Assembly (NCBI GenBank): GCA_036245805.1
Contig: BTRK01000001.1
Span: 8,494,001 to 8,558,000 of the forward strand
Origin: Pristionchus mayeri
Taxonomy: Eukaryota > Nematoda > Chromadorea > Rhabditida > Neodiplogasteridae
Direction of reading: 5' to 3'
DNA length: 64,000 nucleotides
The notes under the pieces were generated by a model. The model made no database searches and was not told the DNA's origin. It was given only the letters and a program-made list of their open reading frames with translations. Below are positions 10,312 through 23,140 of the stretch, piece by piece. Every line of letters begins with the position of its first letter. Within the stretch, counting starts at the first letter, position 1. A program made the position numbers and the translations under genes.

Positions 10312-11970
10312 TTGTATGCAATCTCTGATGGTTCAGGACGCGAATCTGGCCGTGATCCACGCCAAGAGAGTGACGATCATGCCCAAGGATCTCTACCTGA
10401 TCCGCCGTATCAGAAAGGAGATCTAGGCAGTGACCCGCCGATCTACCGTTCCCCTTCCCTCATTCGCTTTTGTAGAAGTACCGTAACCCTGATTCTGTCC
10501 CGAGTTCCTTTCCTCCATTAGATAATTTATTTACCGGTAAGTTAGAATCTCTGATCCTGTTACACAGGTGCCCTACCGAATAGTCCTTTAGAGAAGCCTA
10601 GATTATATCGATTTGAGTCGCTTTCGCCCTTTATTACTCATCCCCCTCACTGCCTTTTCGTTTCCCCTCGTCTTTGTTAAAAGATCATTGATCACTAATA
10701 ATTTAGCATTATTGAGAAGAAATCTAAAAATGTTTTAATTGTTATCAAAGAATCCAGTCCGTTAATGAAGTTTCCGTACTCGAAGGGGTTTGCTGTGTGG
10801 GGGTCGCATTTAACAGTGAAGAATCTGGAGCAAAAGCATTTCATGTTTCATGTCATTCATGTCTATGGTTCTTCCTTCTTCTTCCATGTTCTCGAAAGCT
10901 AGACGGGATCCAAACAAGCCTCTTCTTATTGGATGTAGTTTACTCTGTTTTCGGATCAAGTTTGTTATCGTGAAGAATGAAAATGAATGTGAGGCTGTTA
11001 GTGATCATGCGGGATAGTAGTTCGTGTTGCATAAATTGAGACGAGGAAACGATGATTCGGCTTGGACCTGGTGCTTCAATTTCAGGGAGGGGGATTACGG
11101 TAGCTGGCAGAGGCGGAGTGGAACTCCTTGTGATTTCGATTCTTTGTAAATCATGGTTCAAAGCCGATTATGAGTACATGAAATACGAAGAACGGAGTAT
11201 GCTGAAAGGAGAGTTGGAGAACGGTAGGAGGTGGGGTGGCTGAGCCGATACTGCAGCAGACTGTGCCTGACTGGGGAAGGAGGGGGATAGAGAGTAAACT
11301 TTAAGGGGGTGGGACTTGTAGCTTCCGCTCGGCTATAGTATGAGGCTACTAGGAAAGCACGAGATGGGATCATTAAAAGGGAAGGTACAGGATGACGGGG
11401 GAAGTGCTAATGATCTCTTCTAATGAGTTCTTGGATGGAGTAAATCGTACAGCTGGATATAGTCTGGAGGAGCTGCCCTCATTTCGGCGCGAGATCGGAT
11501 GAGAAAAATGATTTCATGCCCCCTTTGGTATGTCAAAGGTGGCATGACGTTATAGTTCTCATCCGACCTAGTACCTTTCTGTAGGCTACTCTCCTCAATT
11601 CGCACTGCTCTCTCGCGCTGTCTGACCGGCGAGACAGTGTGTGGTTTGAGGAGAGCACGTTATATTTTGTAGATCTCTGAATCGTGAAGGGCGGAAATCG
11701 TACAAAAACCGAAGCCGTATTCAAATTTGGAGGAAACTAAAGAACAGGATTACGGCAGCGACGCTTACGTTTAAGACGGGTCGCTAATGCAAGCTGAAGC
11801 ATCGTGCCAATGCCGTCCACATGGATAAAAGGGCCCGAATCTTACCGTACTCAAGACTAAGTAAACATGCGATCCCTTCGACAGTTAACTTTGGTCTCCG
11901 TATGTTTCGACGAGTTACGGTAATCGATGCTACCGTATCCGATCCAGTCGGTACTAAAGCTACCGTAACC
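10312..11970 (+). repeat. Module M, copy 1 (truncated)
   Basis: It starts with CAGGACGCGAATCTGGCCG and the CCGCCGTATCAGAAAGGAGAT block. It runs through the TACGGTAGCTGGCAGAGG block and ends after a hairpin HP copy (11490-11572). It matches 14.52-16.15 kb in order and orientation, so it is a truncated copy of the same module. Open frames in it are also open in other copies only by chance (frame and length vary). I see no gene. Confidence 0.75.
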
Positions 11971-11984
11971 CGATGTTAGTATCT

Positions 11985-13490
11985 ACTCTCGCCGCTCTTT
12001 CTGCACTGAGCCACTCAGTTGAGAGACGTGAGTAATTGGGAATAAAGCGGTGGTGAAACGTGAAAGCCGAGGAAAGCTTTGGGTGGAATAATTAAGAGGT
12101 TGAGGAGTTTGCTCACCTGGTGATTCAAAGGCGCATTGCATCTGTATATTCTTGTCAGTGGTCAAGATGACAATCTCCAGTTGAATTCTCGTTTTAAATA
12201 TTGCTATCTCAATAGTATTGGAATGCCAGCAACGAGCTTTTATAAAAATGTCATGTTCAAAAATTGTAAAAAATATTAAGCGCATCACTGTCAGCGATGC
12301 GCTTTTCAGAAGGAATAGCGGTTGCGAAGCGGGGAAGAACTGGGGCTTTTGCCAGGAAAATATTTATGGAGTGGTTGGGCACATTGCACACTTGGTTGTT
12401 CAAAGACTCTCTGTGTCTCCATAGTCCTTACTGCGGGCAAAGACGACAATTTATATTCGAGTCGATATGTAATATTATTGAATCTATCCTATGAGCCTTT
12501 CAACAGACTGTCTATCATCTTTTAGACGAGAAGAAGTAGGAATTGTGATGTGCCGAACCGGGAAAGAATTGTGGATGACTTCGTGGGAATATTGGTTTGG
12601 TCGGTTCTATTTGCACAGCAGGTGATTCAAAGGCGCACTGTTTATCCACAGTCTTTGCTTCGGGCAAATACATCAATGAATTCGTGGGACACCGTCCAAA
12701 ATAATGTTTTTTTCAAAAATATGAGATTGTCGGTAGGTTCTCGTGGAGAGTAATTAGGAATAATCATGTGGTGATACGGGAATGAATGGAGGGAGTGTGT
12801 CGGATGAATATTTTAAGAATGGTAGGGCACAATCATAACTAGGTGATTCAAAGGAGTTTTGCTTATTTATATTGTTGGTTGTGACCAAGATAATAATTCC
12901 AACTCGAATCCTAGTTCTTCTCCTTTTTCACTAGGTGATTCTCCATAGTATTTACAGTGGGTAAGACGACAATTTCAACTTGTCGGCTGATTTTAAAGTA
13001 GTATTATATTCTCCTGTTAGCAACGAGCGTCTCAGTTTCGAGATGGGGGGAAATGTTGGAATAGAGCAATGGAAAACCGGGAATACCGGGGTTTGAAAGC
13101 TTCACCGAAAAAATTGATTAGTGGTGCGTGGTTCACTAGTTGATTCAAAGGCTCATTGTGTCTCCATATTTTTGCCTGAGCGCTAGACGACAATATCTTC
13201 ACAATTAGTGTAAAATATTATTTCATTAATTAGGAGCCTGTCAGCGATGACTTTATCGGTTTCGAGAGAAGAAGTGAAAATTGCGGGTGCGAAACGGGAA
13301 AGAACAGGGCTTCAGGAAATATTTTTGTGACGAGGTTGGCGACATTGTTCACCTGGTGATTCAAAGACGCATTGTGACTCCATAGCCTTGTCTTCGGGAA
13401 AAACATCAATTCCAGAAGGAATCCTTTTTTTTAAATATTACTGTATAACATGGGTCTTCTGTAAGAATGCAGGAAAACGAGCCCCTTTTG
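11985..13490 (+). repeat. Tandem array of the ~230-bp unit, array 2
   Basis: Cores of the GTGATTCAAAGGCGCA type lie near 12121, 12383 (degenerate), 12620, 12841, 13140 and 13358, at 218-299 bp spacing. Each is preceded by a copy of the GCAACGAGC...TTTCGAG block. All units point the same way as module M copy 2, which follows. Confidence 0.7.
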
Positions 13491-13948
13491 CCACCAGAAA
13501 AAGTCATTGTCACGGATTTCGATGAAACAGTTTATGGGTACTATTGGGGGTGTAACGAAGATATGTCTACTTGGTTTGGTCAATTTCGAACATTATCGAT
13601 TTTTTGCGATCTACCATTTGGGAGATCATAAGTCGGTCAATTTTGATCTTACAGCCTACGGGTTTTTTTTTCCATTTTACGCAGATTTTCGAGATCTACA
13701 AATTCTTCTTCACTCCCCTCAACCGAGAAGGCCGTCTTCGGGGACTTTTGGCGAAAAAAACCTGTTTTTGGACCATGTTTATCGATTTTTTTCTTCATTC
13801 CCTTTCGATATTATTTTTGCATTCAATTCTACAAACAAAATTAGTAGGGGTCCGTGTTGACTATATTTCATATAACGAGGACTGTTATGTCGAAATAGTA
13901 AGTGGAGTCTCGGACTTTCCAGAAGGAATTCCAGAAGGAATCCTTTTT
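13490..13948. other. Unique insert between duplicated array words
   Basis: The words TTCCAGAAGGAATCCTTTTTTT occur on both sides (13411-13434 and 13930-13950), bracketing about 0.45 kb found nowhere else in the window. Open frames of 117 and 140 codons overlap in it without recognisable domains or splice-consistent partners. It may be an insertion with a flanking duplication. No function is assigned. Confidence 0.4.
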
Positions 13949-13949
13949 T

Positions 13950-14121
13950 TAAATTTATTTATTTATTTATTTATTTATCACATCAGGCAATAGTGCTCAG
14001 GTGAGGATGGGGCCATATTCTTCATAGGATGCGCTCCACCAATGGGGTCCAATGGCTCTCCTGAGGTCATCACGCCATCGAGTCTTGGGATGGCCTTGAG
14101 GGCGTGCACCATTCTGCATTA
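13950..14121 (-). mobile_element. 3' end of a 5'-truncated LINE (non-LTR retrotransposon)
   Basis: On the minus strand, 14121-13997 encodes a tail containing GHPKTRWRDDLRRAIG and ending in WWSASYEEYG...T, then TGA at 13997-13999. This is the characteristic C-terminal tail of RTE/CR1-type reverse transcriptases. About 20 bp further lies a (TAAA)n tail (13952-13978), the usual 3' tail of such elements. Only about 42 codons remain. The 5' side stops at the TA flank of a MITE. Confidence 0.8.
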
Positions 14122-14327
14122 GGGTGGCTAAAATGGACCACGGTTAACCGGCTTGTTTACTCTCTCATACGGGTCAGCCGTGAGGGGAGGGAGAGAGAGA
14201 CGAAAGTCTCTATCGCCATAGTAAATAGAGAGGGCAGGACTGCCAGAGGGGACGGATAACCGTCTCATTCGTCTCTGATCTGCCGAGGCCCTCTAAATAG
14301 CGACCCGTTGATCCATGTCAGCCACCC
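14122..14327. mobile_element. MITE G, 206 bp, TA target duplication
   Basis: The termini are GGGTGGCT and AGCCACCC, with an extended match around AACATGGA-like text. TA dinucleotides flank both ends (14120-14121 and 14328-14329), as for Tc1/mariner-derived MITEs. The interior is purine-rich with no ORF. It sits between the LINE tail and module M copy 2. Confidence 0.75.
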
Positions 14328-14408
14328 TAGTCTGCATCTCGTTTGGCCCACTCTATTTCCGGATAGAGAAAGCGAGAGAGCACGCAAGGAAGAGAGAGTC
14401 AGATCGTA

Positions 14409-14490
14409 CTAGGTCGGGCGAGAACTATGGCGTCATGCCGCCTTTGATAGATCAAAGGCGGCATGACGCCATAGTTCTCATCCGACCTAG
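14409..14490. repeat. Hairpin HP, best copy (about 40-bp arms)
   Basis: The arms from CTAGGTCGGGCGAGAACTAT and to CATCCGACCTAG pair almost perfectly around GATAGATC. It is the cleanest copy of the HP family and stands at the entrance of module M copy 2. Confidence 0.85.
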
Positions 14491-15646
14491 TGCCAGATAG
14501 AATATTGTTTTCAATCTCTTATCATTCAGGACGCGAATCTGGCCGCGATCCACGCCAAGAGAGTGACGATCATGCCCAAGGATCTCTACCTGATCCGCCG
14601 TATCAGAAAGGAGATCTAGGCAGTGACCCGCCGATCTACCGTTCCCCTTCCCTCATTCCCTTTTGTAGAAGTACCGTAACCCTGATTCTGTCCCGAGTTC
14701 CTTTCCTCCATTAGATAATTTATTTACCGTTACGTTAGAATCTCTGATCCTGTTACACAGGTGCCCTACCGAATAGTCCTTTAGAGAAGCCTAGATTATA
14801 TCGATTTGAGTCGCTTTCGCCCTTTATTACTCATCCCCCTCACTGCCTTTTCGTTTCCCCTCGTCTTTGTTAGAAGATCATTGATCACTAATAATTTAGC
14901 ATTATTGAGAAGAAATCTAAAAATGTTTTAATTGTTATCAAAGAATCCAGTCCGTTAATGAAGTTTCCGTATTCGAAGGGGTTTGCTGTGTGGGGGTCGC
15001 ATTTAACAGTGACGAATCCGGAGTATTTCGCGTTTCATGTCATTCATGTCTGTGGTTGTTCCTTCTTCTTGCATTTCTCGAAAGCGAGACGGGTCCAGGC
15101 GAGCCCCTTCGGAGCACATAATCGGGAGTATTTTCGGTTTGAAATTGTCGTGAAGAAGGAAAATGAAGCTGGGGCTTTTAGTGGTAGTCCACCGTCTTGC
15201 ACAGACTCGGGACGTTCCCAACTACGTGAGATAAAGAGCAGACATTCAAATTCAAGGAGAGAGGGTTACGGTAGCTGGCAGAGGAGGAGTTTACATCCTT
15301 GTGATCCTCCATTCCTTGTAAATCATGGTTCAAAGCCAATTGTGAGTACATGAAATACGAATAATGAAGAATATTGTTAGGATGATGAGGGAACGGTAGG
15401 AGACGGGAGTGCCTGGGCCGATACTGTAGCAGACTGTGCTTGATGGTGGAAGAAGGGGGATAGAGAGTTTGAACTAGAAGGGGGAGGGACTAGTAGCTTC
15501 AGCTCGGCTATAGTAGGAGTCTACTAGGAAACCACGAGCTGGGATCATTAGAGGGAAAGGTGCCGGAGGAAGGGGGAGTGCTAATATACTCTGCTAATGA
15601 GATCGCAGGTGGAGTAAATCGTACAGCTCGATCTATTCTGTAGTGC

Positions 15647-15728
15647 ACTAGGCTGGGTGAGAACTATGACGTCATGCGGCCTGTGATATATCAAAGGCGG
15701 CATGCAGTCATAGTTCTCATCCGACCTA
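15647..15728. repeat. Hairpin HP copy inside module M
   Basis: The arms are CTAGGCTGGGTGAGAACTAT and its near complement ending ATCCGACCTA, with the GCGGC...CAAAGGCGGC core. The right side runs into a short ACTACACTATAG repeat (15731-15765). Confidence 0.7.
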
Positions 15729-18364
15729 TAGGTACACTACACTATAGTACACTAACTACACTATAGTGCCTTTCTGTAGGCTACTCTCCTCAATTCGCGT
15801 TGTCTGACCGGCGAGAGTGTGTGGTTTGAGGAGAGAACCGTATTTTTTTGTTGAACAGTGACTAGTAAGTGGCGAAAATAGAGAACACGAAGCCGATGAG
15901 CGGGAAATAAAGGAGCAGTATTACGGTAGAGACTAAGTTTTAAATCGGTATTGATTAATGCAAACGAAGTATCCTATCATTGCGTCCACATTGATAAAAG
16001 TGCACTCGGATCCTACCGTGCACTAGACTTAACAAGCGTGCGATCTCTTCGACAGCTATCTTTGGTCTCCGTACGTTGAACGAGGTACGGTAGTCGATGC
16101 TACCGTATCCCATCCACACTAAAGCTGCCGTAACCGGATGCTGGTCTCTACTTGCGCCGCACGCTCTACAACATTCGTTCGAAGTCTTTAGCGATGACTG
16201 TAAGGTGTGGTATCATTTCTCAGTATTTCGATGATTTGCTTTTTCTTTGTTGTAGACCTGTTCTGTATTTGAGGACTGTTGTGTAAGCTAGCTTTTTGAT
16301 AATGGAAGATGGGATAGAGAAGAGAGATCGTAGTTTCATCATAAATATCAGCAGTCGATCAGCGGATATTCATGAGGAGACTATGATCTCGGGCCTTCTC
16401 AGGAGGGAAATGGCGGTGGTGTGGAGGGGAGAGGTACGGTGGATTCAGGGAGAGGGAGGGATGCAGAAGAAGAGAACTCATCATATAATTGCCTTAGGAT
16501 TGGTACACTAGGAGCTAATACTGAGGAACGCTATGACGAGCTCGCGATCTTCGCGTTAGGGACGGGAGGGGAGGTGGATCTTTTGCAGAGAGTAGGGAGG
16601 TTATTCGGAACCAAATTAAGGGTGTGCAGCAGGAAAATGAGCGTAACTTGTTCGTGCATGTAGTTAGGGGGACTGAAGGATTTTTGTCTGATTAGAAAGG
16701 AGGAGGGTGTAAGTCGCTGGAGTAGGGAGGGATGAAGAGAGCTCATCATAGCTGCGCCAGTATTAGCACACAAGCACTGTAATACTGGAGAAGCTATGAT
16801 GAGCTCGAATCTTCGCAGTGAGGTAACGAAGGCGGGTGCTCTGATGAGAGGGTGGGGACTGAATGCAGGGAAGGAGAGGGGAGGGACACAAGGAGATGGT
16901 GGGCGGAGAGTAGCTTGCGCGAGGCTATAGTTGTGGGCGCCTAGAAGATCACGAGAGTAGGTCATTAAGAGTGGGTCTGCGTCTGACTCTCTCGAAATCG
17001 CGCACTCTCTCGCTTGTTAGACAGATGCTAGAGAGAACGCAGTATGGAGGGAGTCAGACAACCCCTCTAATGACCTCTTGCTTTACGAAAATCGTAAAGC
17101 AGCTGAAGGAAGAGGCGCTATATTTAGGAGAAGAGCGGGAGGTAAGATGGGTTACGGTAGAAGGATATTTACATCGGGTTACTGTAGCTGTTTTTTTTCT
17201 ATAGATGCATCTCTGACCGGCGAGAGAAAGTGCGGATCAAGGCACGCCCTAACTCCGCCCCCCCTCAGTCTGTCCCTTTCTGGGGGCCTCAATGAGACCC
17301 GGTGACAATTTTTGGAGACCCTCCGCGCTGTGGAGGGTTGCAGTCAAGTTGTACTCACTTGAGTATCAGGGAGCGGCATAGAGGGCTTCAGGCTATACTC
17401 GCCCAGCTTTTGTGAGGATGAAGAGTGTTCATCAAAGCTGTCCCAGTATTAGCAGTCAACTAGTTAATACTGAGGAGGCTATGATGAGCTCGCAGATCTT
17501 CGCTTTGGGGAAGGCAGGGGAGTGGGAACTGATGTCCGGGAAGTGAATCAGGAAAATCGGCGGAGTGTAACTTGTGCATTCGGACAGCTGCAGGAATTAA
17601 GGGTGATTTGTTTCGGTAGGGAAAGGGGGGGGGGCGTAAGTCGCTGAAGCAGAGATAAGAGTTCATTATAGCTGCGCCAGTATTAGCACTCAAACTAGTT
17701 AATACTGAAGAAGCTATGATGAGCTCGAACCATCGCACTCAATAAGGGATCGAAGACTGAATACGGGGAAGGGAAGGAAGACGGGGGAGGGTAGAAGATG
17801 GTCGGAGAGTTACTAGGCTATAGTAGGGTGGGAATAGGAGATCACGAGGGTAGATCTTTAAGTGAGGAGAAGGTAGTGGTTGAGGAGTGCTAATGACCGA
17901 GTTTGACTCTCACGAAATCGCGCACTCTCTCGCTTGTTAGACAGAACGAGAGAGTACGCAGTATCAGGAGTTAGACAACTGCTCGTTAGACAACGAAAAT
18001 CGTAAAGTAGCTGAAGTAATAGGTGCAATATTTAGGAGAAGAGCAGGAGGAAAGATGGATTACGGTAGGAGGGAATAAACGACAGGTTTCTCCATTCATG
18101 TTGAATCTGATTGTGCTGAGTTTTTTTTTTTGAGTTTTTTTCTCACATTGGGTAATACTGTAGCCAACCAAGGGAGTGGGGGGAGATTTCTAAGGGGGGG
18201 GGGTAATGTAGACAACAGTAAGAACTTGAGTACTGTAATCAAGTGTATGGTGGGAAGGAGTGCCTCAATGACCCTTAATTCATCGTGTAACCTGTAGTTG
18301 CAAGGTTATACGAAGAATAGAGGATTCGATTATGAATGAAGGGGATGTATTGAAGGTGTTGTAA

Positions 18365-18540
18365 TTATCTGGAATCTCCTAACCAGTTGCTGGGGAACCC
18401 GTCAACAACTGGTCTGAGCACTGGCTACCAACTGGCCAAGGCACTGGTTAGCAACTGGTTAGCCTAAGCTCCGCCCATTCTGTCTGATTAACCAGTTTTT
18501 AATCAGTTGTTAACCAGTTGGAGTGGGCGGTAACCTGTAG
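18365..18540. repeat. ACCAGT-rich hairpin repeat
   Basis: This is a cluster of ACCAGT/ACTGGT words with internal complementarity, including GCCTAAGCTCCGCCCA. The same combination occurs at 28402-28587, where clear termini can be seen. Here the termini are decayed. Confidence 0.5.
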
Positions 18541-19325
18541 TTGCAGGGTGATACGAGCTTAGGCTAACCCGCTTAGGCTAATGTAGCTGAAGGGTCCGGA
18601 AGACTGGGCGGGATAGTCTCTTCGACCATATCATGCTCATGGCTTGAGAGCCAAGGATGTGAATGTCAAATTGGTGGTAAATCGATGAATATATGTGGCG
18701 AATGATTAACCTCTTCTTTCCGGCATGGTCAATCGCCCTCGAATGGCGATTGAGCATGACGGAAGGAAGAGCTCGGATCTTCACGTTGAGAGAGGGGGAG
18801 AGGAGTTGGGAGTGAATGAAGGAGAGGGGATTGGAATGAGGAAGGAGGAAACTGAAGTCAGGTGCTGGCAGAGGGCGGGGCTCAATTCGAAGAGGTGGAA
18901 GGGAGAGGAAGATAGGCCTATTCATCCGTTGATACTAGCAATATTGAGGGGAGTGGTGGGGCGAAGGTCGATAATTGGTAGAGGTAATTGATCTCGGTCT
19001 CGCTCAGAAGCCAAACTAATCGTTGCGTCGAATCTGAATCGTTCGGGGAAACATAGTCTAGTTTGAAAGAGTTTACGATAAATTAAAGTTGAAGGGTTCT
19101 GTATCAAAGGAAAAGTGTGATTTCAAATGTTCCCATGAAATATTATAATTTTTTCCACAAACAGAAGTGCACCCATTGGTGAATTTCTAACTTCGAAGGA
19201 ATATGCCATTTGTGAAACTGTAGTTCGCTGCCAGATTTCTATTATTTTTGATGCACTATGAATTTTGTTTCGCTATTATATTCTAGAATTACTAGAAACT
19301 GACAGTCTTTGCCACATCCTTGTCT

Positions 19326-20103
19326 ATACTACCTATGACTAGGGACCACAACGGGCATAGCCGAAATACAGTTCTACCATTCTAACTATGCTCAAACTGA
19401 CCATTGTGATCAAAATAAGGTCATGTTTTTGTCCGTTTGTTGATATCTAATCCCTGGATCGCGCTAGGGCATAAAAACTAAGTGAAAAGCTGTCAACAAA
19501 AAGAGGCAGAAAAGCGAGCACAGGGAGAGATGGGGCGGGGACTATCGCGCCCCTCTCGTAGTCAAATCACCAAAAATTTAGGCAGAGCTTCGCCGTTTCC
19601 CAGATGCGCCTCACCCTAGTAAGGTGAGACGAATGAGGGCTACGACCGCGCTCTCTCGTAGGCGCGCTGCTCTCTACACACGCCGGGGCAGAAACAGGCG
19701 AGAAGAGGGAGGGCGAGGAGGCGGAGTTTCGCGTTTGCCTCTCTCCCTTAATGAGCTCCCCTCAATCTGATCTTCTTTGAAGCACGGGTCAGCGCCTTAA
19801 CTTTTGAAAGTTCTGTTTTGATAGAAAATTGCCTTAGGCCTTGAGTAACAAATGGCCAAGGGGGGAGCTAAGTGCTTCCACTTTGAGGGATGATTTCCTA
19901 TTTTCGCAACCTTTAAGTAGTATGCTGACCTATTCAAGCACGAACATGGATGTCCCGCCTCAGGTCACTGATAGATAGAGGGGAGATCTAGATGAATCAG
20001 TTTAGAGCGATCGATTTGGTTGCGAATGAAGCTCGTGCTCCCTTAATCTCGCTTTAGAGAGGAATCGTGCCCCAGCAAAGTGGGCGGAGTTTGCGGTGTC
20101 TAC
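19326..20103. other. Non-repetitive stretch, no gene recognised
   Basis: G+C-rich stretches (19530-19740) contain several short complementary words but no open frame with splice continuation or domain. It separates the end of module M copy 2 from foldback B. Confidence 0.4.
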
Positions 20104-20107
20104 CTAT

Positions 20108-21193
20108 AACACACTATCCGAGATAATCGGAATAGACTTGGCACTGGCCGAAAATTCTAATTCCTACTAACGTCGCCAATTGGTCGGCCTCCACGAGGGA
20201 AATCGACGAGCATCGCCAGATTTACGATCCGCATCCGCGCGGCCGCGGGCGCGGATATCGAAAAATTAACTACGGTAGCTTCGAAATTTGTACATCGACT
20301 CCAATCACTGCGGCGGTAGGGGCGCTGCATTCCTTGACAAATTCTAAGACTTTTTTACTTCGGAGAGTTTTTCGATCAGATTCCATCTAAGGCCGGAAAT
20401 CGATAATTCCACTTTTAGTTCGTACATGAAAGCAGTTCCCCAGAAATTTTTCAAGAACTCCCCTAAATATAATTGGTGATCTAGCTTCTGCTTGACTCGA
20501 TACATTCTCACGTAGAATAGCGCGATTCAACAAGACGCGTAAGTTGGTCAAAATGAATTTTGAATGAATTATGGTGTAATTTTTGGGTTACGGTATGCGA
20601 GTGCGAAGTTAGGGCGACATTTCCCAACAGGTGTTAAATGGTCTGAAAATCAATTTGAAGCTATCCTACACCAATTGGGAAAAGTCGTCCAACTTGTGCA
20701 CTCACCTACAGTAACCCAAAAATTACACCATAATTCACTTTGACCAACTTACGCGTCTAGTTGAATCGCGCTGTTCTACGGGAGTAGGTATCGATTCAAG
20801 CAGAAGCTAGATCACCAATAATATTTAGGGGAGTTCTTGAAAAATTTCTGGGGAACTGCTTTCATGTACGAAACAAAAGTGGAATTAGCGATTTCCGGCC
20901 TTAGATGGAAACTGATCGAAAAACTCTCCGAAGTAAAAAAGTCTTAGAATTTGTCAAGGAATGCAGCGCCCCTACCCCCGCAGTGATTGGAGTCGATATA
21001 AAAATTTCGAAGCTACCGTAGTTAATTTTTCGATATCCGCGCCCGCGGCCGCGCGGATGCGGATCGCAAATCTGGCGATGCTCGTCGATTTCCCTCGTAT
21101 AGGCCGACCAATTGGCGACGTTAGTAGGAATTAGAATTTTCGGCCAGTGCCAAGTCGCTGAAGAAATATGTTGATTCTCTCAGAAAGTTTGTT
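20108..21193. mobile_element. Foldback element B, copy 1 (1086 bp, flanked by CTAT)
   Basis: The arms of about 510 bp start AACACACTATCCGAG and end (reverse) AACAAACTTTCTGAG. They are nearly identical apart from the first 40 bp, and meet at about 20650. CTAT flanks both sides (20104-20107, 21194-21197), suggesting a 4-bp target duplication. The arms include GGCCGCGGGCGCGG and TACGGTAGCTTCGAAATTT. No ORF is shared by copies, so this is a non-coding foldback. Confidence 0.8.
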
Positions 21194-21584
21194 CTATACA
21201 TTCTCACGGAGTTCTATGATACATTTCCAAAATAAATCATTCTCTTGGAGACCGATCGCGAGAGAGTATTGCTCTCTTTTTCTCTGCGATCTCTGATCTC
21301 TCGCCCACCCCCTGTAAAAGGCCGTGTTCTCTTCTAGATCGTCTAGCAAAGCATGTGAAGAGACTTGTGAATACAAATCGGTGCTCCATTCGTCTCCATA
21401 CCCTCTCGCTGTGTCTGACTGGGCAGAGATCACGTGAAATGAGGAGGACGCATGACGACTTGAAGAGACCACAAATGGAAGGAGGATGGGAAGGGAATAA
21501 TACGGTAGCTTGGCGATTTCAGGGGATGGGAGAGAGATGAGAGAGCGCAGAGAAAGAGAGCGATCTCTCGCGCAACGAGCTTAT

Positions 21585-23140
21585 CAGTTTCGATGGGAGG
21601 GTAATTATAAATATAACGGTGTCAAATCGGGGAAGGGCAGGTTAATAGGACTTCAGTGGAATATGTGAAGAGAGTTTTGGAATACTGGGTGATTCACGGA
21701 CGCATTGTGCCTCCATATCAATATGGTTGCAGGAAAGAGGACAATTGCAACTTGATTCCACGCCCAAAATATTATTGCACGTCTCTCTACGATGCTCGCG
21801 GCACCAACTCAAAAAACCGGGACGCCACGAAACCGACAAAAATCGGAGTCAGCCTAAGGCACTTCCGGTTGTGATAGAGACTTGAAATTTTGGATTTGGC
21901 ATCCCCTAGGTTCCCAACTAAGATCCCCAAAAGCTGGATACTTGGATTTGAGTTTGAACGGTTGTCGATACCCTACCTGTCAGTAAGTTCTAGTGCAGAG
22001 TAATTAGGAATAATGTGATGAACGGGGATAAATAGAGGGAGGGAATTGGATGACTATTTTAGGAATGGTAGGGTACATTGATCACTTGGTGATTCAATGG
22101 TTCATTGTGTATTTACAACTCTTGGATGTGAGCAAGATCGCAATTTCAACTCGCAGCTTAGTTTTAAAAATTATTGTTTATCAATAGTATGATCCTCTCA
22201 ACAAGGAGCCTCTCAGTTTCGAGAGGGGAAGAAGTAGGAATAGAGCGGTGGCGAAAGGGGGAGAACTGGGGTAGATGGATTCAGCGGAATATTTGAGGAT
22301 TTACTCGAGGAAATATTGTTCGTTGTTCGCTAGGTGATTCAAAGACGCATAATGTTTCCTTATTTTTCGCTGCGGGCAAGGCGACAATTTATTCATGAAA
22401 TCTTTTCTGAAAAATTGAATCAATACAGTGCGCCAGTCAATAGCGAGTCTAATAGTTTTAAGACGAGAATAAGCAGCTGACAAAACGGCAACTTCCGATT
22501 GAGCTATCATCTAAAATTGCTATATCAATAGTAAGAGGCTGTCATTAGTCTTTCAGTTGCGCGTTGAGATTTATTAGGAATACACCGGTGTTGAGAAGGG
22601 AATGAAGGGGGGGGGGTCTGGTCTGACTCTGGTCTGATTCCACCATTAGTTCATCAACAAGTGCATTAGTAGTGGAGAGATATCTCCTCGTTTCCCATAC
22701 TCTCTACATTTTATGCTCATATAGAGAGCACTGGATTTGAGGAAAGTTTATTTCACTATTAGTGTAACTGGTTTAATCCACCATTAGTACCACTAATTGA
22801 TCCATTAATAGTGCCACTAATAGCAAAGTGAGAGAGTATGGGAAACGAAGAGAGTAACTATTAGTTGCACTATTAGATCCACTACTAATGTAACTGTTGA
22901 TGAACTAATGGTGGAATCAGACCAGAGGTATGGGATGGCTATTTGAGGAGTGGCTGGGGGAGATTGCTCACTAAGTGATTCAAAAGCGTTTTGCGTCTAT
23001 AATTCTGGTTGTGGGCAATATGATAAGCTCAACTTGGAATAGAGCGAAAGCTAATCTGGAAAGGTCAGGTGTTAGTTGGCTTCACGGAAATATTTGAGGA
23101 GTGGTACATGAGCCTCTAGGTGATTCAAAGGCGCAGTGTA
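21585..23140 (+). repeat. Tandem array of the ~230-bp unit, array 3
   Basis: Cores lie near 21690 (GTGATTCACGGACGCATTGTG), 22090, 22335, 22975 and 23120. The AAGCTCGTTGC/GAGCCTCTCAGTTTCGAG blocks lie between them. Foldback E interrupts it at 22628-22926. It is mirrored by array 3' in the right arm. Confidence 0.65.
22628..22926. mobile_element. Foldback MITE E, left-arm copy (299 bp)
   Basis: The terminal inverted repeat begins TCTGGTCTGATTCCACCATT and ends with its complement. Inner arms rich in ATTAGTG words also pair. It is mirrored at 35418-35716, so it predates the inverted duplication. Confidence 0.8.

Larger units (their letters stand above)
14330..19325 (+). repeat. Module M, copy 2 (most complete, about 5 kb)
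   Basis: Blocks in order: hairpin HP (14409-14490), CAGGACGCGAATCTGGCCG block (14530), TACGGTAGCTGGCAGAGG (15270), a second HP (15647-15728), GAGATCGTAGTTTC block (16325), imperfect palindromes around GAGCTCATCATAGC (16740, 17440, 17660), CTCTCTCGCTTGTTAGACA (17010, 17930), GAAGGGTCCGGAAGACTGGG (18590), ATTGAGCATGACGGAAGGAAG (18750), and an end near ATCCTTGTCTAT at 19325. The same order is found at 53.5-57.96 kb (+) and 44.87-39.57 kb (-). No conserved reading frame runs across copies. It is probably part of a very large non-autonomous element; its nature is unknown. Confidence 0.75.

Noticed and set aside
10312..10521. 69-codon frame repeated at 14490-14714
   Set aside because: It is repeated because module M is repeated; other M copies (26.1, 53.7 kb) break it with indels.
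13507..13993. Overlapping 117- and 140-codon frames
   Set aside because: They are Phe-rich, low-complexity translations with no domain or splice partners; the two frames overlap with no sign that either is selected.
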